From contig NC_088304.1 in assembly GCF_032854445.1 (NCBI RefSeq), forward strand, positions 19,815,850 through 19,879,849: 64,000 bases of DNA, in the 5' to 3' direction. The DNA comes from Liolophura sinensis (Eukaryota; Mollusca; Polyplacophora; Chitonida; Chitonidae). The translations under genes were made by a program, and so were the position numbers. The notes under the pieces were generated by a model. The model did not search any database. It was given only the letters and a program-made list of their open reading frames with translations, and had not been told where the DNA came from. Below, in pieces: positions 27,901-46,135 of the stretch (its first letter is position 1; each line of letters opens with the position of its first letter).

Positions 27901-30900
27901 CCTCTTACCCTACATACTGTGAGATTACATGTACAGTGTACAGTATAAAGACGTGGGTATATTCCCATATAGACCAGTCCTCCTACCCTACATACTGTGA
28001 GATTACATGTACAGTGTACAGTATAAAGACGTGGGTATATTCCCATATAGACCAGTCCTCTTACCATACCCTACATACTCTCACATTACATGTATACTTC
28101 AAGTTTACCATCCATTACATTTTAAGTGACATAGATACCCAGTGACTAATGTCATTAATGGCCTGTTAACATGTCTGTGAGGACAGCTCTTTGTATCCCT
28201 GTTCCTTTTGTCCTGTTCATTGTGTGAGGAGGCGTCGCTAACATTTCCAGGGGACAGGTAGACTGTGGGACATCCCCAGGCTTGTCTGTTCACTCCAGCT
28301 TTCACACCTGATAAAACTTACCTGGGGAAGAATTCTGTGCTACAGTGTAAAGATCAAAGAAAACAGCGTTTATGTCTCTTTTGAAAGAGAAGAGATACCT
28401 AATATGGTCAGACATTTGTCAGGTTTAACATCAAAACAGGTTGACAATTTTCAAATCTTTATAGCTTTTTAATGAAATAATTTGTTTTTCATTTAGATCA
28501 GATAACAGCTTAATAGTACTATATGTACACATCTAACTACATGTACATGCGTTCCTTGGTTGTTCCATGAAATAGCTTCTCTGGGGAGCCGCTGGGGGTT
28601 TTAACATGTAAATCCATTGGAATGTTCTGGGCCCTCCGGTTTTCTCCATGCTGCATGTGTCCAGAAACACATGTAAACAAATGTCCATGTAAACATGGTT
28701 AGCAACTTTCACACCTACATATGCAGGTGTCCATATCAATGCACTTGTTTACAGCAATCACAGGGTATGCCAGTTTCATTTATCTGTATGCCAGTTTCAT
28801 TTATCTTAAGATTGTCTTTAATTTTAAATAATATAAACTTAAAAACTGCATGAACATTTCCAGCATCGTCCAGTAGTGTACTCACAAAACAAAATATGAC
28901 TCATGCATGTCTTCATAGTAGCATGTTCATTCGATGGCAGATTTTTATACATGTGCATGTACTTTGTTTATCCCTGGCCCGGATAGCACAGTTGGTAGAG
29001 CGTCCACTTCGGGAGCAGTAGATCCAGGATCAATCCTGGGTCGAGTCACACCTAAGACTTTAAAAGAGGCTTACTTGCCTTCGGTAAGTCGTCTCGGTGA
29101 AGCAGCACTGGATAAAAGATGGGTGGAAATCCATCCTGCAACAAGGAGGTACATTACATACATCCTAAGGATTCCTTAGTCGTCATATGACTGAAAAATT
29201 GCCGAGCACAATGTTAAACCCCAAGCACTCACTTACTCACTTTATTAATCTTATGGTTACCGCTACCTGTAATATTGACTGCCATTGTGTAAGTGAAAAT
29301 TTCTTCCGTATGGCATTGAACAATACATAAATAAATCTGCATCTAACCATGTTGTTGCTGTTGTAGTGTCGATGGAGACCGACGTGATCCTGGTGGTAAA
29401 GATCCCCTAGGGATTCTGGCCAAGCACATGGGAGGCTCAAAACGTAATGCTCTACTCAAATGGTGCCAGCAGAAGACTGTGGCTTATCGGGTAAATTGCA
29501 AACCCCTGTAATATGCTTTGTTCATTTTATAACTCACCATTAGTAAGCTACATTTTAGAGGAGAGATAACTTTTCCTCCCAATACTTTGGCAGGATAAAT
29601 GTTCAGAAATTTGTTTATGTTGATTTACCTCTCCTTAATTGGCCATAGAGGGGCTATTTTCCAAGACAAATCTTCATGTTTTACTGTACTTGACAGTAAA
29701 ATCTGTTTCTTATACATGTACCTTAATTGGTTCATATCAAGGCTACTAGATGATTGTGGTTCTTCCAGCCATAAACTCCCCCACCATCATATAAGTCAAA
29801 AAATTCTTGAGTTAAGAAGACCAATCCAGTAAGTACACTGCTCCCTAGAAATAACACGCTCATCCGGACCCAAAAGATTCATTTCGTGTTATAATTGAAT
29901 CTCTGCAAAATTGAATCCTGACAAGGGAGGTAATATGTTATGGCTGGAATAAGCAGAAATCTGAACGTGACCGATGACAATGTGATACAAAATGTACACA
30001 GAGGAATTTGAGGTACTCCTGTTGAGTTACCCGGTTTAATAATACATTAACAGTTATAAAAATTCTTGCTTGTGTCACAAAGTCTTGAATTAATGGAACA
30101 TTATCATGTGTCAAGTGGTTTACCATTGCTTTAAGCTCGAGACGAGAGTCTGTTATCTTTAAGAAATGAGAAATTTAGACCTCCATTACAAGAGTATGTC
30201 AAGAATTCTTAAGACAAACCTTAATTTGACTTGACAATGTGTAATACCTCTGGCCACACATGGGAAGGCCTGTCAGTAACCTGCGGTTGGTCGTGGGTTT
30301 CCCCCGGGCTCTGCCCAATTTCCCGCCACCATAGTGCTGGCCGCCGTCATATAAGTGAAATATTCCTGAGTATGGCGTAAAATAGCAATCAGATAAATAA
30401 CAATGTGTAAGAAAACACAGATGGAGGCGACACGCTGTTACATCACTGGACTGAAGACACAAAGGAGGATTCTTGCCAAGTCATCGTAGGTTGAGCAAAG
30501 CTCACTCCACAATACATTTCCACTCTTCTTTACATAACAGCTGAACAGAGTGGTAATGTTTTTCAACCAAATTCCCACTGCTCAGGTAGGGAAGCCTCAT
30601 GGGGGTTTCAAGGAATCATAACCTTGTGAGGAAATTCACAGGTTTTTTTCTGCACTGATGAACTCTCAACCATTTTGTGTTTTCATTAATGTACTGTAAA
30701 CTTATGCACCAAAAGGACAGTGCCACATACCAGGAGAATTCATAATTATGCGCAGAATATTGTGCAGCCAAATTATGTTGTTCAACTATTGAATTTCATC
30801 AGGGAAGCGTCCCTTTTTAGAAAATAAAGGTAAACAACTTGGAGTCAACAGCAGCATCATACGTGGAGGGCTTTAATAGCACCCAACACGTTTGTTACGA

Positions 30901-32775
30901 GACTCCCACTCGAGCATGTCTTATTGTTTACTCGCGTATGGTAGGATTATGATTTGCAGCACAGTTTTTGTCATATTTTGAATTTACATTAATAAAAACT
31001 TGATATACACTCAAATCTGGTCAAAAGTGATGCCTAAAGATGTATGTGTGACAAGAATTTTGCCCTTTTCCTCATGAATATTTTGATACTGGTACAAAAA
31101 AAAAAAATGGAGGACACCACACCATTGCGTTAATTCCAGTTTTGTGGTAAATCGATGTGCGTGAATTCGAGGGAGCAGTGTAATAACATGGAAGCTAATC
31201 ATTCGCCAATGTAATATATATATTGTATTTTTGTTCCCAGGGGGTTGATATCACCAACTTCAGCAGCAGTTGGAACGATGGTTTAGCATTCTGTGCTCTC
31301 CTACACAATTATCTACCAGGGAGAATTCCGTATAGTGAACTCAACAATGATGACAAGGTAAGATCTTCTGAACGTCAAACTGCAGATCTGTTCCCATGGT
31401 ATTTGTGGCAGTAAAGGGTCAACAGTGTTCATAGGGAGGGTCGTGTGGTCTTACATAAAGCTCTTTACTTTGAGGGTAACTTTCCTTCCATCAGTCTGTA
31501 CACATATCTTAACATAACTGTTGATTACTGTGGCCTGAAGGGAAATTAATGAAGGTAGAAAGGGCTAAAGTTACATACTTTCTTAGTTCTTTGGTAGTTT
31601 GTGGGAATTTTTGGGGAATTGTCTTTGCGACTATTGACTTGATATGTATACATGTATCTTGGTTGACGGTGGATATATGAATGCCTGTTTCGACGCATAG
31701 ACCCAGCATGGTATGAAGTTGTATGGGTAGTTGTACAATTAGGAGTTTCCTATAAATGATGTCTTAAACTGTGTGCGTAACTGTTTTGTTAGAGTATAAA
31801 ATACACCAGATTACTAGGCCTTGATCTGCACGATTGTGCTGGTGAAAAATGCATCTCATGCTGGTTGTACGGTGGAGGTTTCCCCACTGGCAATGTATTG
31901 TTATTTTGGAACTATTTTATTTTCAGAGGAGAAATTTTAAGGCGGCCTTTGAAGCAGCAGAAAGTGTTGGCATTCCCCCTATCTTGGTAAGTCTCACTGT
32001 TAACGCAGATCTCAGTACAGTTTTTATGGTTAATATGTGTTACTTTTCTTTATACTGAGATCGCATGGATGGCTTAATGGTTAGGGCCTGCCTTGAAGTT
32101 GGGAGACCCAGGATCAAACCTGGGTCTGGTCATACCAAAGACTTTGAAAATGGTACTTGTTGCTGCCTCGCTTGGCGCTCAGCACTAATGGATTAGAGCA
32201 GGAAAACAGGACTTGTTGGCCCGGTGTCAGCATAATGTGACTGGATGGGGTGTCATGTCTGATGTCTTCAGCATGGAGCTTTAGTGGCGGCAGCAATTTG
32301 TTGGCATGGACTAACCCTGCTAAAAGAAAACACATTATATGTACACACACCTAATGGCTCTTTCTCGTCATATGACTGAAAAATCGTTAAGTACGACATA
32401 CAACTTGATCAACTGGCCATACATGTATTAATAAAGTTGTTCTAAATCTTGACCTAGATATTATTTTTAGCAAGTATGAATTCGTGACATTTTAAATATA
32501 ATGCTCAGAGAATGGCCTGCTCTCTGCATTTTAGTGATAATTGAACTCATTAAGAGCAAGATTATTTGCATAATAAATTATGCAAGTGCATGTATGTCTT
32601 TAATAAATGTCAAAAGAAATGACATGACTAGATTGTATTTGGTTGTGATTGGAGTGTTGTTCTGTGTTTGCAGGATATCAATGATATGGCTGCGATGGAA
32701 CGTCCAGATTGGCAGTCCGTCATGTCCTATGTCACATCCATCTATAAACATTTTGAGATTGATGCCAAATCTTGA
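21986..32775 (+). CDS. SPECC1L: Cytospin-A (SPECC1L) orthologue, five coding exons, complete CDS
   Basis: Cytospin-A is a coiled-coil and calponin-homology protein that links actin and microtubules and acts in cell adhesion and spindle organisation (known for the family). Exons: 21986-24807 (CDS from ATG 22016), 29367-29490, 31241-31357, 31927-31986 and 32674-32775 (TGA). All junctions are GT-AG and in phase, giving 1064 residues against 1117 in human. The N-terminus [11 protein letters not shown] resembles the human MKK start. The frame is open from the acceptor to this ATG, so an upstream extension cannot be excluded. Residues 1-165 are basic and Ser-rich. Coiled coils run from about 170-245 and 335-770, including the family segment [10 protein letters not shown] and [19 protein letters not shown]. 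Residues 780-930 form a Ser/Pro-rich linker. The CH domain spans about 957-1060 ([56 protein letters not shown]). Intron 1 holds the 78-bp minisatellite; intron 4 holds a SINE. Confidence 0.95.
26215..28085. repeat. 78-bp minisatellite, about 23 copies, in SPECC1L intron 1
   Basis: The unit contains tacatgtacagtgtacggta, taaagacatgggtatattcc and cagtcctcctaccctacata. Spacing of successive tacatgtacag motifs is 78 bp (26 codons), so frames stay open on both strands for hundreds of codons without being genes. In the first half, units ending catacag and catatag alternate, a 156-bp higher-order period. One unit near 27.59 kb is shortened. Copies are highly similar, which suggests recent homogenisation. 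Confidence 0.95.
28976..29243 (+). mobile_element. tRNA-derived SINE, family A2, near full length
   Basis: The tRNA-like head is ggcccggatagcacagttgg-tagagcg, with an A-box match (TAGCACAGTTGG) and a B-box-like ggatcaatcct. The body (ctaagactttaaaagaggc, ttcggtaagtcgtctcggtg, gcagcactggataaaagatg) differs from family A, but the 3' tail (cgtcatatgactgaaaaatt ... accccaagcactcactta) is shared. It lies in SPECC1L intron 1, 124 bp upstream of exon 2. Confidence 0.85.
30240..30400 (+). mobile_element. SINE family B, 3' part, in SPECC1L intron 2
   Basis: Matches the body and 3' end of family B: ctggccacacatgggaaggc, cctgcggttggtcgtgggtt, gtgctggccgccgtcatata, gagtatggcgtaaaatagca and an ATAAATAA tail. 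Confidence 0.8.
32057..32402 (+). mobile_element. SINE family A, near full length, in SPECC1L intron 4
   Basis: The head region (gatggcttaatggttagggc) is followed by ggatcaaacctgggtctggt, the shared body (gctgcctcgcttggcgctca, gggtgtcatgtctgatgtct) and the tail cgtcatatgactgaaaaatc-gttaagtacgaca. The full tail ending is lost. Confidence 0.85.
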
Positions 32776-33162
32776 CAGATGTCCTCGTGACGTCATCGTG
32801 TGGGTGTGTGTTTAATCAGCTTTATACTTGATGTGTGCAGTATTGTCAGGGCTTTGTGCAATGCTCTGAACTTACACCTTGGTCCATATTAATCCATGTA
32901 CTGCTGAGGAGCAAGATTATCTGCGGATTGTCAAGGTCGACTAGGACATGAGCTTTCGAGGCCTTCTGGAATTGCTGCCATCAGATACATGTACTGAACG
33001 AAGTTTGGATGGGAAGATTACGTGAGTCAATGGTAGACTCGAGGACGAGCTACACAGATGGTCAAAATGACAGTAGAAGGCATCGTTTTCTTCTGGGACA
33101 TTGCAGTGCATGTGTACTGCATATATGTTTTATGAGCACACATACACTGATAATTGTGAGGT

Positions 33163-33168
33163 AATAAA
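33163..33168 (+). terminator. Candidate polyadenylation signal for SPECC1L
   Basis: An aataaa hexamer lies 388 bp after the SPECC1L stop. It is the first good match I noticed on this strand downstream of the gene, but no GT-rich downstream element was checked in detail. More distal sites are possible. Confidence 0.35.
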
Positions 33169-33169
33169 G

Positions 33170-36100
33170 GAAAGAGCATTGATTTCACACTTTTAGACCG
33201 TCTCGATACAAGAGTTTTTTGAGTTCCCCATTCCAATATAGCATACAGGAACAACATTGCAGCTGCCTGTAGGTGCAAATTTAAGGACTGTGGACAAGTT
33301 TGTCATCAGGCTGATCTGCAAGAAGACATTGTACGTGTACACCTTACGGCAGTATAAACTCTGATTGTACCGTTTATGTAAACTGCGCCTATGTGCAATC
33401 TAAGGTAATCTGCATGTTGAGTTGCAAGGATACAACATACGTGCAGTGTGCTAGTCCTTCAGTCTGTTCACAACTTACTCGTGCAAGCTGAAGGAAACTG
33501 GGATTGCTGTATTTCACTTAAAAGTTTGGTATGTACAAATGTGCTTTCAGAAGCACATAAAGACCTTAAAAACATACTTGTGATAACAACGCTTGAGTTT
33601 GCTGATACGGAATTAATCAGATTTCACTGAAATTGGTGAATCCATCAGAATCTTGGAAAATGTGTCACTTGAAAAATGCTAAAGTTTAGGTGAAATAGAT
33701 TTCTCTTTTTGATTGAAATCCAGATGAAGGACATGTATCATTTGATGGGTTGGGTGCGCTGTTATTGCCTTCATGATTGGCATTGCTGCAGTTTACCACA
33801 GGTGACTGGTCAGTAAACAGACTCTGTCCTGGACGTATCTTTACATGCGGTTGTTTACACAACTGCTTGGCTATATGTACAAATAATCTCTTACATATTT
33901 AAATCAGAACGACACCCTTGTGTATTCTTCAAGAGTATTTTAAATACCGAGTGATTGAAGATCTCTCTGTTTTCTATGTGCATGAACAGTATTGTTGAAC
34001 ACCTTAAAGACTTACTGGTATCCCTGGATAATGTGAACATGTTTACAGTGTAGCTGGATTTAATAGTTTGAATATTCGATAAGTGAAAAATTGGGATCTA
34101 CTGTACCGGCATTAGACACTAAGTGTATTATGAAGTTATGAAACCCCAAGGTTCCCATCCTTCAGTGGCGACACAGCATTTTTTTTTCAGAATTGAAGGA
34201 GGGGATAGTGAGGATTCAATTAAAAATATTGCCCTGATCCATCGAGAGAGTGCTGTGTGTCAAGTAGAATAGTTTGTTGTTTGACACCGTTCATGATAGT
34301 CACTGCGAACCTCTTTCATGTGTGGTTTTCCTCGGACAACTGTCAGTAGTCACGTGTAAGTCTAGGATGCCATAATAGTTTGAATATTCTGTGTGTAGGC
34401 AAAACTGCTGCATGGAAATGTAGATATGGAGAAGAAAAATTCCATGATTTTCAACTTATTTATACAATATAGCACAATAGAGAAAGGCCTGTGTCAAAGG
34501 ATACCGGATTTGAAGAGGAAATAACATAATAATGGGGGCAGGAAACTGTCGGCATCAAAATCGTTTAGTAGTTTGTGAAATCAAAAAGCAGGTGAAGCAC
34601 CTGGCTGGCAGGAAAAGTCCAGTATCTGTGTGTCCTTCAAAATACCGTATCCTTGGGCCCAGAAGCCTAATGTTGATCTGGGTACTAATGTGTGTTACCC
34701 CCACTTGTATGGGCCAATCATACACAAAAACATATGGTAGGTAACATTATGGGATGGAATAGTGGAACACCATGGGGCTGTGTCCTGGTCAAACACTGAT
34801 CCACCTTCTCATGTTCTCATTGATCAAGTCCACATTGTGGGTAAATCTGACAAACTATTGGCAGCGTGAGGCTCACAACATCAGGAAGTGCAGATGAAAC
34901 TAACAGACAAGCTATTTATTTCTAAAGTCGGTGAAACTTGGTTTCCGACCTTGTCTTTGGCCTACACACATAATGAATTGATACAAGGGCCTGTTGCCAA
35001 TGTTACAACTATCGTAGCTTACAGTCTCTTCGTGCAAGGGGGTTTTGATTGAGATCTTGGTGATATAGTCAACTTTGGCATAGGATCCTTGTGTGGGAGC
35101 TGCCCCTGGATATTAAATACGGCTCAGCACTAGAGAGGTTAATTCCTTCAGTGTTGTGCAATTTGACAACATGTATGGTACAGAAATTGATAAGGTTTGA
35201 TCCGTGTACTCCATGTATACATGTATGTGTGCATTGTATGTGGTTGATTGGTCTGAAACTGCTGCAACGAAGTGTGGTATTCACTGATGAACATAAGTAT
35301 ATTACATGTATATATACCCCTTACACTGATGGTGGGGAAGGGGGGAGTCGGAGGGGGCAAGGTGAAAATAAGTTTATAGCCTTCATACAAAGGCTGATAC
35401 TTTTATATATGAAGCCTTAGCCCAGGTGTCCATGTAATGAAGACAATAATACTTGTACATGTAACATGCTTTAACTGTGTTGATGTGGTCTTTCAAAGTT
35501 CTGCAACAAATTCCAGGTTAAGAACGCTTTTTCCCTCCTTAGATTTGTGCGTTGTGTGTATATATATATATACCGTATTCAGGTACGTCCATGATTGTTG
35601 TGGCAATGTGGCTGATGACTTTGAGATACATGTATGGATGCAGGGCCATATCTAAGAAACATTAATGGTTTTCATCCCAAACTGCTAAGGTGACATTGCG
35701 AAAGCTCTTCATGTGAATGAAAGGAATTTGCATGAAAACATAGCTTTTTATTGGTAAACCGTCATACTCTTGCACAGCTTCCATGTTAGTTTTAATACAG
35801 CTTGACCACATGTAGTTTAGTAGCCCAAATGTTTTTTTTTTGGAACTAAAATGACTAGATATGGCCCTGAAATGGCCTTCCTTCAATCTCTATAGGGTAC
35901 AGTATAGCCGTATAGTTTGTTGCACCAACTTGATGAATCCATCAAAATGAAACGTCTCAAATGTCATTTGCTCTTATTCCAAAGATACATGATGCGTGAA
36001 ATATAGTTTATTCTGTTTTCATTTGACTGCTATATTTCAGCAACATTTTCGCATGTTTAAGGGCAACTTTGGTTCGTCACATTTGATGATTCAATGAATA

Positions 36101-37920
36101 GATGTCAAAATGCATCATGGTTGGGATACCCAGGGCCCGCTGTATTCATCAAACACCTTAAGACTTAGGTCAAAAACTTGAACACGGCAACAGTTAAAAA
36201 GGCTTTGCGCAAGGAATTTAAAAATTTGTATACTGATTCTTTCTGGGAAAACAACGCACCAACCACAAATCGAGTTCTTTCCTTTTCTGAGTTTTGCATT
36301 TTAAGGACGTGCAATTTATGACTTCAGTCTTGAGTTGTGTGATATTAAAAAAAAGGGGTAATTACCCTTTTGGTTGAAGGCCTGCCATTTCGTTTGTTTG
36401 TGTTTATAATTATGTTGCAATGCCGGGTGAAGTGAATTGTAATGTGCCGAGTTTGTGAAAGTCACTAGTGCTGTCATATTGCTGCCTTATCTCCTGTGAT
36501 GGTTTCGTGCCGCATGGTATATTTTGTGTGCCACACTTTTTGCCTTAACTTGATGTTGCTCATTGGGTATTGAAGATCCTGTAGAACTTACATGTTGTTC
36601 TGTTTACAGATATACAGTGTATACAGATGTGCTTATTTCTGGGTGATTGTACAGGCACAGCTTACAGTTTTAGAGGTGTTTTCTTCAAAGTCTTAGAGCT
36701 GAGATTACATTGATATTGACAAAACTAATTTTGGATGAAAATCACAAATAATACTAGAGTAAAGTTGTATGGAATGCTGGGGATTATCAGCAAAGCAACT
36801 TTCAGATTTTAAGTCAGAATTATACTGTCATGTTTTATGATGTTGACAACACAAGAATTGGGAGCAGACCCAATTGCCTGTGTGCACATGCCACATCAAC
36901 TTTAAACAATCTTGGCTGTATACAAGACAGCCCCTAGTAAGGGGAGATAACTCAATGTTAAAGCCAGTAGCGTTACATCACGGATATGTATTGTGTAATT
37001 GATTTTTCACATTGACCCTGTTGTAAAATAACCTCCAAATTGATAAACATATGCTGTCTGTCTTAGATGGTTACAGTACCTCAACAAAAAACAATTATGT
37101 TTTGACTTTGAATTTTTGACTGAAATGACGAGTTGCTGTAATTTTGATGGTCAGATATGGTATGATTGATCTTTCTTCTGCCCAGCTCGGTCAATTATGG
37201 TTTGTTAATGTCATTGGCTGTCTATGATACACTTACTGTCCATTTATCTTTAGCTTCTACTTTTTTTGTAGGGGGGAGGGGGATGGTTAGACAACATAAG
37301 TAGGCACAAGGCTGATATTGTCAGCTTATCGTGCAAGTCCTCTTATTGATTTCAGTCATCAGATATGTGCTAATTTAACTATCTTGCTTCAAACTGTTTG
37401 ATTGAAATAATGGGCTTAAAAATATTTTTACCTTTTTGTTCAAGATTGGAAAAATGTAAGAAAAAAATCATTACAGGAAATGAAAATCGAAGACAGATTT
37501 TTCAGTGGGACCATGTTCAGGATAACAATGCCACTTTCTGTGTGTGTGTTTTTTTTTCTTTGTTTCATGTATACCATGAAAATGTATGTACATATTATAA
37601 ATGTCAAACTTTGGTTGCCAAAGACACTTGTATTTAGTATTCATCGCAAGCCGATTATTCTTGTAGATTATTTATGAAAGTTTGTTTAAAGCCTATCATA
37701 ATGTTCATTTGCAGCATTGTCATTTTACAATTTCTGTGAACTGACCAAAGTAAAGATCACTAAAAAATAATCACACAAACTGGAGTTCAGCTTTGTTTTT
37801 TTTTTTTGTTTTTTGTACGGCGTAGCAATACGTAAGATTAATTAAGTCTCTTATTGAGTGCTTCTGGAAAGTGTGATAAGATAAAGTTCAATGACTACCA
37901 CTACCTTCCACCGATACGAC
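33170..37920. other. Gene-free interval between SPECC1L and ZSWIM7
   Basis: No coding exon, GPCR-like frame or RNA gene was recognised on either strand. In particular no adenosine-receptor-like sequence was seen, although the human SPECC1L and UPB1 genes flank ADORA2A. Part may be a long SPECC1L 3' UTR. Short open frames here look random. Confidence 0.5.
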
Positions 37921-38192
37921 CTGAAAGGATCAAACCTGGGTCAGGTCATACCAAAGACTACAGCCTCACTTGGCGCTCAGCACTGAGAAGTTAGAGCAAA
38001 CAGGATTTGTTGACTTGTCCGTATAATGTGACTGGGTGGGGTGTCATGTCTGGAGTCTTTGGCATGATACTTCAGTGGTGGCATGGTCTCGCCCTGCCAC
38101 AAGAAGATACAGTATATGTACACACACCTTGTGACTCCTCATCGTCATATGACTGAAAAATGGTTAAGTACGATGTTAAACCCCCAAGCATA
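37921..38192 (+). mobile_element. SINE family A, 5'-truncated
   Basis: Begins at ggatcaaacctgggtcaggt and continues through cttggcgctcagcactgaga, gggtggggtgtcatgtctgg and gatacttcagtggtggcatg to cgtcatatgactgaaaaatg-gttaagtacgatgttaaac. Confidence 0.85.
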
Positions 38193-38524
38193 CAATATAT
38201 ACATACCAACATAACCTTATGTGATAAAGCTGACCAATAACTCACTGGTCTGTGGTTTGGTCCAGACAGGGTGGTTTCCTCTACCCGTGAAACATTCCAC
38301 CATCATGCAAGTCAAGAATTCTCATGTACATGTATGGCAATTAGAAATAAAACAAACAAATGATGTGATCTTAATGGGGACTGGTCAAACACCCAACAGG
38401 ACGCCACTTTATTTGTTGCAGAAAGACAAAGGGATGTTACTTTAGAAACTAATACAGTGTTATATTGTAGATGATGCAGTACAGTAATTTTCTGACAAAA
38501 CAAAGATGTACATCTTATAGGATT

Positions 38525-38575
38525 TTGATTTTATTTATTTGATTGGTGTTTTACACTGTACTCAAGAATATTTGC
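38525..38575 (-). mobile_element. SINE family B, 3' tail fragment
   Basis: The + strand reads ttatttatttgattggtgtt then ttacactgtactcaagaata, the tail end of family B. It is cut off abruptly near the 30-bp tandem array that follows. Confidence 0.7.
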
Positions 38576-38614
38576 ATGCTTCTCCAAACTAGTCCTATAA
38601 TAATCATACTTAAT

Positions 38615-38965
38615 ACTGACTATGACGCATTCAAACTTCTTAACACTCAATATGACACATTCAAACTTCTTAACACTGAATATGACACATTCAAACTTCT
38701 TAACACTCAATGTGGCACATTCAAACTTCTTAACACTCAATGTGGCACATTCAAACTTCTTAACACTCAATATGACACATTCAAACTTCTTAACACTCAA
38801 TATGACACATTCAAGCTTCTTAACACTGAATATGACACATTCAAACTTCTTAAAACTCAATGTGGCACATTCAGATTTCTTATTACAGCACATTCAGATT
38901 TCTTAACACGACACACTCAGGCTTCTTAACACATTCAGATCTCTTAATACAACACATTCACACTT
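38615..38965. repeat. 30-bp tandem repeat (about 9 good copies plus degenerate ones)
   Basis: The unit is cattcaaacttcttaacact followed by caatatgaca, with variants tgtggc/tatgac and caa/gaa. The unit is 10 codons long and lacks stops in several frames, so both strands appear open for about 120 codons. The predicted peptides are pure repeats and not credible genes. The right end degenerates over about 100 bp. Confidence 0.9.
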
Positions 38966-39779
38966 CTCAATACTCAATGTGACACATTCGTACCTCTTGA
39001 CACTCGATATTTAGTCTCTGGAAGATGACACATTCAGGCTACTTGATATTCTATATGCTCGCATGCTTCTCCAAACTTGGCATGATGCGTTTACTTTTCA
39101 TGACGATCTTCAGGATACATTCAGGATACTTTCAAAAATATTAATAATTCATCAAATACATTACATCTAGCTGAATCAATCAAAGACATATATACAAGTA
39201 TTTAACATGTACAACTAGTAAATGCATATGACAAGTAAACTGGGGCAAACCAATGTGAATTAAAAACAGTAAAACGAAAACCACTTTTGTGGCGTTCCTC
39301 CTTTAGTAAGATGCAATATTAAAAATACACGTCATATTTTTAGTTACTGACAGTCCACTTTGCGGTAACTTTTTTTGCTACAAGCTAGTCTCTGAATATC
39401 AAAAGGTAATGGGTTATAATATTAATAATAATATTAGCCCTGGCAGTGTCCACTTACACAAAGTTTCTGTTAGGCTATGAATTCCTTTAAAAACCACTTT
39501 CTATTGTCAATTCACATGTCCTGTAACTGACTATAAGTTCCTCACTTAGCCTGATTCTGAGAGTTCTATTCTTCAGATGTTAGTTTGGAAAGCAGGCTCA
39601 GACCCTAATGGAAAACTGAAAAGATGGAAAAATGTCATATTTTATTACATCTCTTTGTCTCTAAAACACACTTTTTTGACGAAACTAGTTCAAATACAGT
39701 ATCTCCATAAAATCATAAAACATGACAAACATCTAGTGGCTACATGCACAATATCGTGTCCTAGAAAGGCTGTCTTGTG

Positions 39780-40760
39780 CCCAGGTGATCTGAGAGGTCA
39801 GTCCAGGTGTGTGACAAGGCTGGTCATCTGACGGTCACTGACACCATACCTCTGTGTTTTCCTCATAGCTTCTGCTTACACATGCTTACATGTGAGAGGT
39901 CAGTCCAGGTGTGTGACAATGCTGGTCATCTGACGGTCACTGACACCATACCTCTGTGTTTTCCTCATAGCTTCTGCTAACACATGCTTACATGTGAGAG
40001 GTCAGTCCAGGTGTGTGACAAGGCTGGTCATCTGACGGTCACTGGCACCATGCCTCTGTGTTTTCCTCATACCTTCTGCTAACACATGCGTACATGTGAG
40101 AGGTCAGTCCAGGTGTGTGACAAGGTTGGTCAGTCCAGGTGTGTGACAAGGCTGGTCATCTGACGGTCACTGACACCATACCTCTGTGTTTTCCTCATAG
40201 CTTCTGCTAACACATGCTTACATGTGAGAGGTCAGTCCAGGTGTGTGACAAGGCTGGTCATCTGACGGTCACTGGCACCATGCCTCTGTGTTTTCCTCAT
40301 ACCTTCTGCTAACACATGCGTACATGTGAGAGGTCAGTCCAGGTGTGTGACAAGGTTGGTCATCTGACGGTCACTGACACCATACCTCTGTGTTTTCCTC
40401 ATGCTAACACAACCTTTCATGTGAGAGGTCAGTCCAGGAGTGTGACAAGGCTGGTCATCTGACGGTCACTGACACCATACCTCTGTGTTTTCCTCATAGC
40501 TTCTGCTAACACATGCTTACATGTGAGAGGTCAGTCCAGGTGTGTGACAAGGCTGGTCATCTGACGGTCACTGACATCATACCTCTGTGTTTTCCTCATA
40601 GCTTCTGCTAACACATGCTTACACGTGCCCTGGTGATCTGAGAGGTCAGTCCAGGTGTGTGAGAAGGTTAGTCATCTGATGGTCACTGGCACCATACCTC
40701 TGTGTTTTCCTCATAGCTTCTGCTAACACATGCTTACACGTGCCCTGGTGATCTGAGAGG
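39780..40760 (-). repeat. Tandem array of ZSWIM7 terminal-exon copies
   Basis: On the - strand this array lies directly after the ZSWIM7 stop. Each unit repeats the last coding exon: it starts tgtaagcatgtg (Cys-Lys-His-Val), encodes LAEAMRKTQRYGVSDRQMT-like sequence and ends ctggactga (Leu-Asp-stop). Stops fall at about 40646, 40531, 40429, 40334, 40232, 40130, 40104, 40002, 39900 and 39798. Spacing is mostly 102 bp (34 codons); it is 115 bp for the two copies nearest the gene, 95 bp once and 26 bp once (a partial copy). Against the functional exon all full copies lack 12 bp (the codons for VKLS) and the splice acceptor, so they probably sit in the 3' UTR as pseudo-exons. Confidence 0.9.

Positions 40761-46135
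<5,375 letters not shown>

Noticed and set aside
26006..28145. Long open frames (about 470-525 codons, both strands) that look like a Cys/Tyr-rich repeat protein
   Set aside because: They are entirely explained by a 78-bp tandem unit, a multiple of three without stops. They lie in a SPECC1L intron and show no domain, no start context and equal openness on both strands.
28976..29050. Possible functional tRNA gene (good A-box, B-box-like segment)
   Set aside because: It is the head of an interspersed SINE that recurs with the same body and tail; the cloverleaf is not preserved well enough.
38531..38929. Paired sense and antisense frames of about 120 codons
   Set aside because: Products of a 30-bp (10-codon) tandem repeat; no family similarity.
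33170..39640. Adenosine receptor (ADORA2-like) gene expected from human synteny
   Set aside because: No seven-helix frame or GPCR motif such as DRY or NPxxY was seen on either strand here.
39798..40646. Terminal-exon copies as extra functional ZSWIM7 exons
   Set aside because: The copies lack an AG at the exon start and each ends in the same stop codon, so use as alternative last exons is not supported by sequence alone.
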